Part shown: one piece after another, positions 35,701 to 43,193 of the stretch
How positions within the stretch are numbered: the first letter of the stretch is position 1
How the letters are laid out: every line of letters starts with the position of its first letter
Source: Spirosoma radiotolerans
Lineage (GTDB): Bacteria > Bacteroidota > Bacteroidia > Cytophagales > Spirosomataceae
DNA: 64,000 bases
Direction: 5' to 3'
Assembly: GCF_000974425.1 (NCBI RefSeq)
Contig: NZ_CP010429.1
Location: 3,534,001 to 3,598,000 of the forward strand
Made by a program: the position numbers and the translations under genes
The notes under the pieces: generated by a model
The model's database searches: none
The model's input: only the letters and a program-made list of their open reading frames with translations
What the model was told of the DNA's origin: nothing

Positions 35701-37155
35701 ATGGCTAACTATGAATTTGATGCCGTGGTTGTCGGCTCCGGTCCTAACGGACTGAGCGCTGCCATTACACTGCAACGCGCTGGCTTGTCGGTCGTGGTGC
35801 TGGAAGCAAAAGAGACCATTGGCGGGGGGCTTCGCTCGGCCGAGCTAACTCAACCTGGCTTTGTGCACGATATCTGTTCGGCCATTCATCCGCTGGCCGC
35901 CGGTTCACCGTTTTTTCGAACCTTACCGCTCGCGGACCATGGCCTGGAATTTGTCGATCCACCCATTGCAGCGGCCCATCCGTTCGATGATGGTACAGCG
36001 GCTGCGCTCAGACGCTCGCTAGTCGAGACGGCTCAATCGCTCAGTGTTGATGAACAGGCCTATCGAAACCTGCTGGCGCCTATCGTTCAGGACTGGCCAA
36101 CCATGGCCCCCGATATTCTGGGGCCGCTGCGGTTCCCGAAACACCCGATCAACATGGCCAGTTTTGGCCTCGATGCTCTTTTGCCCATTACGCAACTGGT
36201 CAAACGGTTCAAAACGAAAGAAGCGCGAGGGCTGTTTGGCGGCATGGCCGCACATGCCATTCAACCCTTGAGCAACCTGACCACTTCGGCCATTGCGCTG
36301 GTACTGATGACCGCAGGACACCTCTACGACTGGCCGATTCCCAAAGGTGGTTCACAAACGATAGCCAATGCGCTGGCCTCCTATTTCCGTTCCCTCGGCG
36401 GGAAAATTGAAACGGGGCAGCGAGTCCAGTCGCTGAAAGATATTCCGTCTACACGGGTTGTCCTGTTCGACGTGACGCCCCGGCAACTCCTCGGCATTGC
36501 TGGTGAACGGTTTTCAGCCCTTTATCGAACCCAATTGGAGCACTACCGCTATGGCATGGGCGTTTTTAAAATTGACTGGGCGCTGGATGGCCCCATTCCG
36601 TTTACGGCACCCGAATGCCAGCAGGCAGGGACAATTCATATTGGCGGTACATTTGAGGAAATTGCCGATGCGGAACAGGCCACGTCATCGGGCAAACATC
36701 CCGATAAACCCTACATTTTGTTAGCTCAGCAAAGCCTGTTCGATCCGAGCCGGAGCCCGACCGGAAAACATACGGCCTGGGCGTATTGCCATGTACCAAA
36801 CGGATCAACGGTTGACAGAACCCAGATTATTGAGCAACAGGTCGAGCGATTCGCCCCCGGTTTTCGGGACCGGATTCTGGATCGGCATACGATGAACACC
36901 GCTCAGATGGAAACCTACAACGCCAACTACATCGGGGGCGACATCAACGGCGGGATCATCGACATCGGGCAGTTGTATACGCGACCTGTGGTTAGCTTAT
37001 CACCTTACAAAACATCAGCGCCGGGTATGTTTATCTGTTCCTCCTCTACCCCGCCCGGTGGCGGGGTACATGGTATGTGCGGCTATCATGCGGCCAGGGT
37101 GGCCCTGCGCGAAGGGTTTGGCCTGCCTGTTCCCATCACCCTGGCGACGACCTGA
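35701..37155 (+). CDS. FAD-dependent oxidoreductase, phytoene-desaturase-like
   Basis: A 484-residue flavoenzyme. The N-terminal Rossmann motif is VVVGSGPNGLSAAITLQRAG at about residues 9-28, followed by LEAKETIGGGLRS. IPKGGSQTIANALASYF in the middle and PGMFICSSSTPPGGGVHG near the end match COG1233 (phytoene dehydrogenase and relatives). No carotenoid genes are near, so a carotenoid role is not supported; the protein is more like the group of uncharacterised NAD(P)/FAD oxidoreductases. It follows the DoxX-like pair by 82 bp on the same strand; a redox role shared with them is speculative. Confidence 0.88.
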   Translation: MANYEFDAVVVGSGPNGLSAAITLQRAGLSVVVLEAKETIGGGLRSAELTQPGFVHDICSAIHPLAAGSPFFRTLPLADHGLEFVDPPIAAAHPFDDGTAAALRRSLVETAQSLSVDEQAYRNLLAPIVQDWPTMAPDILGPLRFPKHPINMASFGLDALLPITQLVKRFKTKEARGLFGGMAAHAIQPLSNLTTSAIALVLMTAGHLYDWPIPKGGSQTIANALASYFRSLGGKIETGQRVQSLKDIPSTRVVLFDVTPRQLLGIAGERFSALYRTQLEHYRYGMGVFKIDWALDGPIPFTAPECQQAGTIHIGGTFEEIADAEQATSSGKHPDKPYILLAQQSLFDPSRSPTGKHTAWAYCHVPNGSTVDRTQIIEQQVERFAPGFRDRILDRHTMNTAQMETYNANYIGGDINGGIIDIGQLYTRPVVSLSPYKTSAPGMFICSSSTPPGGGVHGMCGYHAARVALREGFGLPVPITLATT

Positions 37156-37268
37156 CAACCCGGTCGCATCGTGGGTCTGGCAGCCGGCTTGTCCACTAGC
37201 ACAGGAGCCTCAAAATATCCGGCATTTTTTTTGCGGGGTGCGTCTTTACCGCCACTTACTGTCCTAAA

Positions 37269-38009
37269 ATGCGCATTCTATTCATCGCTCTTATACACCT
37301 GTTGAGTTTGTCCTATGCGTTCGGCCAGGTAAACGTATCCCTCGTCCCGCAGCCTGCTAAACGCCGGGATATACCCTTTACCATTTCGGCCGTTGATGAT
37401 AAAACATCAGCGGTATTACCTGCCAAATTCACGATTCAGGCTAAACAGACCAAGCAGAAATTTAGCGGAGAAAGTAGGCTTGGCATTCCATATTCGTTCA
37501 CATTAACTCATCCAGATACAATCAATGTTATTGCCAGTACGCCCGGTTATTACGAAGCGGAAGAACTAATGACTGTTTTCTGTGATACTTGTGCTTTTGA
37601 GTATGTAATTCGGCTTGAAAAAGAAGATCCTAAGACGGACAGTGTGTTTCGTAACCTGGAAGTCAACCAGGCGTTTCGATTAGACAATGTCTATTTCGAC
37701 CAGAGCAGTTATGTACTCCGGCCAGAATCCTATCCGCAGCTGAACAAGCTGGTTAAAACCCTGATCGCCACGCCGAAGCTGGTCATTGAAATTGCCGGAC
37801 ATACCGATAACGTAGGCGACCGGCGACTCAATCAGGCACTGTCCGAAAACCGGGCCCGAATTATCACCAATTACCTCGTCAACAAGGGCATTCCGGAAAG
37901 TCGATTGCGCCATGCGGGTTATGGCAGTAGCAAACCGGCCGCCCCCAACGATACAGAAGATAACAAACGAAAGAACCGACGCGTTGAATTTGTTGTCTTA
38001 TCATTGTAG
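37269..38009 (+). CDS. OmpA-family protein
   Basis: A 246-residue exported protein. A signal peptide (1-19, ending AFG-Q) precedes an N-terminal beta-sandwich-like domain of about 100 residues. The C-terminal OmpA/MotB peptidoglycan-binding domain starts near residue 140 with VYFDQSSYVLRPES and contains IAGHTDNVGD, LSENRARIITNYL and the closing NRRVEFVVLSL. It should anchor the envelope to the cell wall. The N-terminal domain is not a barrel, so it is a periplasmic or lipid-free envelope protein rather than a porin. Confidence 0.9.
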   Translation: MRILFIALIHLLSLSYAFGQVNVSLVPQPAKRRDIPFTISAVDDKTSAVLPAKFTIQAKQTKQKFSGESRLGIPYSFTLTHPDTINVIASTPGYYEAEELMTVFCDTCAFEYVIRLEKEDPKTDSVFRNLEVNQAFRLDNVYFDQSSYVLRPESYPQLNKLVKTLIATPKLVIEIAGHTDNVGDRRLNQALSENRARIITNYLVNKGIPESRLRHAGYGSSKPAAPNDTEDNKRKNRRVEFVVLSL

Positions 38010-38096
38010 TGATTGGTGGTTCCAGGCAAGCTTATTACTAAATGGGCAATGCCAGCGAACTGCCTGATCACCAATGACTATCGTAACTGTTCATCA

Positions 38097-38852
38097 ATGA
38101 GTTTTTTTGTTAAACCCGGCTCAATTACCCGCCAGATATGGGGCGATGCCGATGTTATTCTTCTCGTTTTTGCCGGTTCAGCCGCCGAGTTTGCCCTGAA
38201 TCGGGCGGTAGACTGGTTATTTTATACGGGTAAACTCCCGGCGGACCCCATAGCCCGGCTCTTTTCGACGGTTCGCTACGCGCAGGATATCGTCTTTTCG
38301 TCGGACGAAAAAGCCCGCCAAGCCATCGCCCGCATGAGTGCCATTCATTCGGGTGTTGAGCAGAAACGAGGGTACCAGATTCCCGACTGGGCCTACCGTG
38401 ATGTGCTGTATATGCTGATCGACTACTCCATACGAGCATTCGAAACCCTCCACCACCCCTTGACCGACATCGAGCGGGAAGATGTGTTTGCTACCTTTCG
38501 GGAAGTGGGCGCGGGCATGCATGTTCCCGATCTGCCGACAAATTACGCCGACTGGCGAATCGACCGGGAAACCCACCTGAACCGCGATCTGGTGCGCAGT
38601 GAATTTACGGATAAGCTCTTTCAGCGGTATCGCGAACAATTGGGGAACTGGCGGTATGATCTGCTCCGGCAAGCGCAGGCCGTTCTCGTTCCTCAGCAAG
38701 TTAGCCAGCGGCTAGCTTTACCCGAAAAACCTTTTCTAACGCATACAATTGGTTTGTATAAAGTTCTGAATACGCTGGGGCTTCGCTCCGTTGTTCAACG
38801 GGTGCTGTTACCAACCGAATACCTCGATCAAATCCGAGGTTTGGACCGATGA
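38097..38852 (+). CDS. DUF2236 / MpaB-type oxygenase-like protein
   Basis: A 251-residue helical protein resembling the DUF2236 (MpaB, latex-clearing-protein-related) family, some members of which bind haem and cleave double bonds. Landmarks are GDADVILLVFAGSAAEFALN near the N-terminus, RYAQDIVFSSDEKARQ and the His-containing AIHSGV, DWAYRDVLYMLIDY. The ATG at 38097 is preferred; an in-frame GTG/ATG further up lies in unrelated sequence. The gene follows the OmpA gene at 87 bp. The substrate is unknown. Confidence 0.78.
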   Translation: MSFFVKPGSITRQIWGDADVILLVFAGSAAEFALNRAVDWLFYTGKLPADPIARLFSTVRYAQDIVFSSDEKARQAIARMSAIHSGVEQKRGYQIPDWAYRDVLYMLIDYSIRAFETLHHPLTDIEREDVFATFREVGAGMHVPDLPTNYADWRIDRETHLNRDLVRSEFTDKLFQRYREQLGNWRYDLLRQAQAVLVPQQVSQRLALPEKPFLTHTIGLYKVLNTLGLRSVVQRVLLPTEYLDQIRGLDR

Positions 38853-38889
38853 GTTTACAGTAGTACGTTTACGGTGTTCCATGAATGAT

Positions 38890-38995
38890 GGCTCCAGCCT
38901 GGTGCCTACTATTCTCCGGCCTCTGACCGGTAACAAATCACAGTTCTCTCAATACCGGCCAAAGGCCGGAAAATAATAGACACCAGGCTGGAGCC
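38890..38995. repeat. 33-bp imperfect inverted repeat before sdaA
   Basis: Arms 38890-38922 and 38963-38995 pair with three mismatches; the outer 15 bp are perfect. The loop carries a further small palindrome (CCGG-type). No coding region lies inside. The length, symmetry and GC-rich ends suggest a REP- or MITE-like element, or a very long terminator for the DUF2236 gene. Confidence 0.65.
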
Positions 38996-39017
38996 TGGCG
39001 CCATCAACTTCATCAAC

Positions 39018-40415
39018 ATGACTACATCGCCCATCACCACATCCATTTTCGACCTGTTCAAGGTTGGGCCGGGGCCATCGAGTTCGCATACGATTGGCCC
39101 CATGAAGGCGGCTTTTGATTTCCGCCAACGGCTGGCTCAATTACCCACGGATATCCAGCAGCGGGCCGATGCTATTCATATTCACCTCTATGGCTCACTG
39201 AGTGCAACCGGAAAAGGGCACGGAACCGACCGCGCGGTAGTAGCAGGTTTGCTGGGCTGGCAACCCGAAACGACGGACCCCGCTGCCATGCTGAAGCTAT
39301 TGCGCGACCCGGAGGTTTTGTACCCCGTTTCACTGGGCAACCAAACAATTGATGTTGGCGCGGCACAGATTCATTTCGAACGGAAACGGTATGACTCACC
39401 CTTTGCCAACACGATGGTGCTCAAGTTAAAATCGGGCGAAGAGGTGTTGGCCGAAGAGGAATATTACTCAATTGGGGGCGGGTTTATCAGTCGCAAAGGA
39501 GAGCCCGAAGCGGGCACCAGTTCCCATACCGTGCCTTACCCATACAGTTCGATGGCCGAGCTGAAAGAACACCTTAAAACCCATTCCATTTCGCTGGATG
39601 AACTATTGATGGCAAATGAAATGGCGTTGACCAACCGAAGTCGCGCGGAAGTAAACCAGCGGATCGACCAGATTCTGGATTTTATGCACAAGGCCGTTCG
39701 GCGCGGCCTCAAGCACAAAGGCGTGTTGCCAGGCAACATCAGGCTGAACCGCAAAGCGCCCATTTTGTTCCAGCAGGCCAAAGGCATGAGTCATCCGGGG
39801 GCGGCCCTCCGCTCAGACAGTTTCCTCATTTTTTTAAACGCCTATTGCCTGGCCGCATCTGAAGAAAACGCAGCTGGTGGCATCGTTGTGACCGCTCCCA
39901 CTTCCGGCGCATCGGGCGTGATTCCGGGCTTGACCTTTCTGGCTAAACATCATTTTCACTACGACCGGGCAACGATGCGGGTGGGCATGCTGGCCGCAGC
40001 CGTCATCGGATTTCTGATCAAGCATAACGCCAGTATTTCGGGCGCTGAAATGGGCTGTATGGGCGAAATTGGTTCGGCTTCGGCCATGGGAGCGGCTTTC
40101 CTGACGCGTTGCACCCAGTCTACCAGCGATATCGGTCCGATTGAAGCCGCTGCCGAAATCGGCATAGAACACCACCTCGGCATGACCTGCGATCCCATTG
40201 GCGGCTATGTACAGATTCCGTGCATCGAGCGCAACGCGATGGGAGCCGTGAAAGCCTACAATGCTTACCTGTTGGCCACATCGGGATCCGCTTCGTTTCA
40301 AAAAATTTCGCTTGATGCGGTTATTAAAGTAATGAAAGCCACTGGCCGCGATATGTCAACCAAGTACAAGGAAACGTCGCAGGCTGGGCTGGCACTCAGC
40401 GCGACAGAATGCTGA
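39018..40415 (+). CDS. sdaA: L-serine ammonia-lyase, iron-sulfur type
   Basis: Deaminates L-serine to pyruvate and ammonia with a [4Fe-4S] cluster. The single 465-residue chain holds the beta domain first (GPGPSSSHTIGPMKAA at about 18-33) and the alpha domain after it. Cluster cysteines are in MGCMGEIGSAS, GMTCDPIGG and IPCIERN. All are present, so the enzyme should be active. It is preceded by a long inverted repeat and ended by a hairpin at 40463-40510, so it looks like a single-gene unit. It adds to the amino-acid-use theme of the region. Confidence 0.95.
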   Translation: MTTSPITTSIFDLFKVGPGPSSSHTIGPMKAAFDFRQRLAQLPTDIQQRADAIHIHLYGSLSATGKGHGTDRAVVAGLLGWQPETTDPAAMLKLLRDPEVLYPVSLGNQTIDVGAAQIHFERKRYDSPFANTMVLKLKSGEEVLAEEEYYSIGGGFISRKGEPEAGTSSHTVPYPYSSMAELKEHLKTHSISLDELLMANEMALTNRSRAEVNQRIDQILDFMHKAVRRGLKHKGVLPGNIRLNRKAPILFQQAKGMSHPGAALRSDSFLIFLNAYCLAASEENAAGGIVVTAPTSGASGVIPGLTFLAKHHFHYDRATMRVGMLAAAVIGFLIKHNASISGAEMGCMGEIGSASAMGAAFLTRCTQSTSDIGPIEAAAEIGIEHHLGMTCDPIGGYVQIPCIERNAMGAVKAYNAYLLATSGSASFQKISLDAVIKVMKATGRDMSTKYKETSQAGLALSATEC

Positions 40416-40462
40416 GTATTAATACTCTATGCAAATTTGAGTATACTGGAAGCACACCAAAC

Positions 40463-40510
40463 GAGGGTGAAAAGGGGAGCGACATGAAGCGCTTCTTTCT
40501 TTTCACCCTC
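40463..40510 (+). terminator. Hairpin after sdaA
   Basis: A 12-bp perfect stem (40463-40474 with 40499-40510) with a 24-base loop. It lies about 48 bases behind the sdaA stop codon and is the likely end of that transcript. Confidence 0.6.
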
Positions 40511-40608
40511 ACTTTTGTGAAGGCTTGCCCGAGCATTGGGTTAAACAATTGGTCGCTTTTAATACTTTTTTAATAAATCCGCTTAGTAACGCGGCCTTAC
40601 ACGGACCT

Positions 40609-41676
40609 ATGACAACTATTTATACACCCCAGCAACAACGCATTTTGCTCATCACTAGCCTGATTATTATCGCAGGCTTCATCATATATGGCTTAAGTGG
40701 TTATATATCCGCTTTTCTGGGAGCTGGCATTCTGTATGTCGTTTTCCGTCCCTGGTTCACAGCCCTGGCCCTCAAGCGACACTGGAATCGGTCTCTAGTC
40801 ACTGCGCTCCTAATTGTCTTCTCCATCGTTGTGATCATCATGCCGTTTCTCACGCTGAGTCTGCTTTTGATTGATCGCATCCAGTACTATTCACAGCATA
40901 CCGAAGATATCCTGAATCTAGCGAAGAAAGCTGAAGAGTTAACGGGCTATCAGATTACCAGCCAGCAGAATATTCAGGCTATTCTTCGGCAGGGCGGAAC
41001 GTATGCCAGTCGGCTATTGCCTTCGCTGGCAGGCGGTGCGCTGGATTTTATTGTCATTCTGGGTCTGATGTTCTTCACCCTCTATTTTATGTTTGTTCAG
41101 CAGGAAACCTTTCAGAAAGGGCTTCAGAAATACCTGCCTTTCAAACATGATACCCAGAAAGAACTTGGCGAATCTCTCAAAAACAACGTGAATGCCAATG
41201 TACTCGGCCAGGCGTTGGTCAGTTTGGTACAAGGTGTGTTGACAGGCGCAACACTGTGGATCTTTGGCGTTCCCGATGCTCTTTTCTGGGGTACAGTAGC
41301 CTTTTTCATGGCGTTCATTCCTGTGCTGGGCACGCCACTGGTTTGGGGACCAGCCGGACTCATTCAACTCTCGCAGGGCAACACGAGTCAGGGCATTGGT
41401 ATTTTAGTGGTGGGCGTTGTCGTGATCATTAATATCGATAACCTGCTCCGGATTATGCTGGCCAAGCGCATGGGCGACATTCACCCACTCGTCACTTTAG
41501 CAGGCATTGTGTTAGGCGTTCCTATTTTCGGCATTCTGGGTCTGGTTGTTGGTCCTTTACTTGTGTCCTACTTCATTGTTCTGATCCAGGTATTCGAACG
41601 GGAGAATAAGAAACAGGAAAAAGAGGTCGCGATAGCCCAGGAACGCGTGGAAAAAGAAGCCGAGTTGAAGAAATAA
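40609..41676 (+). CDS. AI-2E family transporter
   Basis: A 355-residue inner-membrane protein of the PerM/TqsA (UPF0118) family with about eight helices; members include a putative autoinducer-2 exporter and sodium/proton antiporters. The signature region near the middle reads LGLMFFTLYFMF, followed by FIPVLGTPLVWGPAG and the closing LGIPIFG-like VLGVPIFGILGLVVGPLL. The C-terminal tail is highly charged. The ATG at 40609 is preferred to a TTG at 40525. The substrate is unknown. Confidence 0.9.
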   Translation: MTTIYTPQQQRILLITSLIIIAGFIIYGLSGYISAFLGAGILYVVFRPWFTALALKRHWNRSLVTALLIVFSIVVIIMPFLTLSLLLIDRIQYYSQHTEDILNLAKKAEELTGYQITSQQNIQAILRQGGTYASRLLPSLAGGALDFIVILGLMFFTLYFMFVQQETFQKGLQKYLPFKHDTQKELGESLKNNVNANVLGQALVSLVQGVLTGATLWIFGVPDALFWGTVAFFMAFIPVLGTPLVWGPAGLIQLSQGNTSQGIGILVVGVVVIINIDNLLRIMLAKRMGDIHPLVTLAGIVLGVPIFGILGLVVGPLLVSYFIVLIQVFERENKKQEKEVAIAQERVEKEAELKK

Positions 41677-41695
41677 ATCTAAAAACTCAAGCCAG

Positions 41696-41827
41696 AGATT
41701 TTATTGAACCACAGAGGCACAGAGAACACAGAGCGTGCTCGTTACATAAAGTAAGCAGTGAAGAAACCTCTGTGTTCTCTGTGCCTCTGTGGTTCAATAA
41801 AATCTTTAGTACAATAAAATCTCTGGC
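41696..41827. repeat. Perfect 38-bp inverted repeat with a third half-copy
   Basis: Arms 41696-41733 and 41768-41805 are exact complements around a 34-base loop, and 41812-41827 repeats the outer 16 bases of the right arm together with its flank (complement of 41691-41706). The arm is itself built of CACAGAG-type short repeats. The element lies between convergent genes (AI-2E transporter and an EreA/ChaN-like gene). Confidence 0.8.
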
Positions 41828-41853
41828 TCACTGAAACGTGCACTAAAACGGAA

Positions 41854-43047
41854 TCAATTCATGCTGTGCGCCGGATGAGCTGTTGGAAAAATCACCAGGG
41901 CATCGTAACCCAGAATTGTTCGGCGCAGATCAACATCGTCTATGTTGAGCTTCTGCCGTTGTAACGCCTTTCGGATCGGTAACAGGTTAAATACAACCCA
42001 ATTCTGCTCAGGTGTAGCCTCGAAAAAAGGCTTTATAAACTTCAAATCGCCGTTGACGGGGTCGAGTTGATGAGCCGGCAAAGCCTTGAAGGGGCTTCCC
42101 TGAATTCCGTTTTTGCCAAAAATGGCAATGTGGTACGAGCTTTTGTACTCACTTTCGGCCAGGTTGCTGAGCAGGCTTCCGCAGTCATAAACGGTCAGGT
42201 AGCTCTCCCCGCGAGCGCAATGCATGGCTCCCAGTTTAACCAATACTTTTTTATCTTTGATTGACGATACATAAGCCGACATGAGCTGGTGTTTCATTAA
42301 TTGCACCCGCAGGGCATGGCTTTGGGTTTTATAAATACGGGCCGATAATTGAACGGCATCCAGTACTTCTTTCTCATAAGCGGTCATGGGTTCTTTTGCC
42401 AAAGCGGCCACATCCTGGTCAAAGGCGGCACTTTGCATGTACATGGGATGGCTCAGATCCAGCGTTGCTTTCGTTGCCGAGATGGTAGCCCGTTCGGTCA
42501 TGGCGGCATAACGCTGGCGCGTGCTGGGGCGAGTGGCTTTGTGCGCCAGTTCATTGTACAGCAGTTGGTCCGACATCATCATGACCTGGTCGAGACCGAT
42601 TAGAGACGTGTGCGTACGGCTTGCTTCCCGAAGCATGTGAAACTCTTCCTGCAGGCTGTAAAATGAGAGGGCGGGCCCGGCCTGTACGGCCCATTTCATG
42701 AGTGAGGTTGTATCCGATTGAGCAAGTTTTTGGTTCAGTAGCTGCGCAACATAGGGGTCTACCTCCAGCGCGAAGGTGTTGAACGAAGCGGTTTTCAGTA
42801 CTTGCTCGGTGAAGTAAGGAATCTCTGACATGAAATGATCCTCCCCGATCAATACATATTGATTGTCTTTGACCCCCGCCTGAATCAAGTTCCATCCTTT
42901 ACCCGTAAAGCCGGCCGCACTGGGTTGTAGCAATAGGGTATTTTCCTTCAGCAGACGCGTCCATAAGGTATCGGGCTGTTGTGCAAATCCGGTAGAGAAG
43001 GTGAACAGAAAGGCAATAAGTACTAGTAATTGACTTGTGCGAGACAT
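41854..43047 (-). CDS. Secreted EreA/ChaN-like protein
   Basis: A 397-residue exported protein; the signal peptide covers about residues 1-22 (ending GFA-Q). The mature part has LIGEDHFMSEIPYFTE and LEVDPYVAQLL near the front and LVKLGAMHCARGESY later, a pattern that recalls erythromycin-esterase-like and ChaN/TIKI folds, which share a Glu/His active-site layout. A precise family cannot be fixed. The ATG at 43047 was preferred to TTG at 43056. It follows the PspC gene by 140 bp on the same strand. Confidence 0.65.
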   Translation of the reverse strand: MSRTSQLLVLIAFLFTFSTGFAQQPDTLWTRLLKENTLLLQPSAAGFTGKGWNLIQAGVKDNQYVLIGEDHFMSEIPYFTEQVLKTASFNTFALEVDPYVAQLLNQKLAQSDTTSLMKWAVQAGPALSFYSLQEEFHMLREASRTHTSLIGLDQVMMMSDQLLYNELAHKATRPSTRQRYAAMTERATISATKATLDLSHPMYMQSAAFDQDVAALAKEPMTAYEKEVLDAVQLSARIYKTQSHALRVQLMKHQLMSAYVSSIKDKKVLVKLGAMHCARGESYLTVYDCGSLLSNLAESEYKSSYHIAIFGKNGIQGSPFKALPAHQLDPVNGDLKFIKPFFEATPEQNWVVFNLLPIRKALQRQKLNIDDVDLRRTILGYDALVIFPTAHPAHSMN

Positions 43048-43193
43048 GCGTAACAATGGTTAGTCAGGTTGGTTATCGGCCCAATTGGGATACATAGTCC
43101 ATAAAAAATGGCTGCGAATTGAGAGGCATCTCGTCCGGCAATTCCAGACAAAACCCGGCCAATTCCACAGCCATTTTCACTATAGGTTACTCT

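Noticed and set aside
38890..38995. Complete insertion sequence
   Set aside because: No transposase frame lies between the arms; the element is only about 106 bp.
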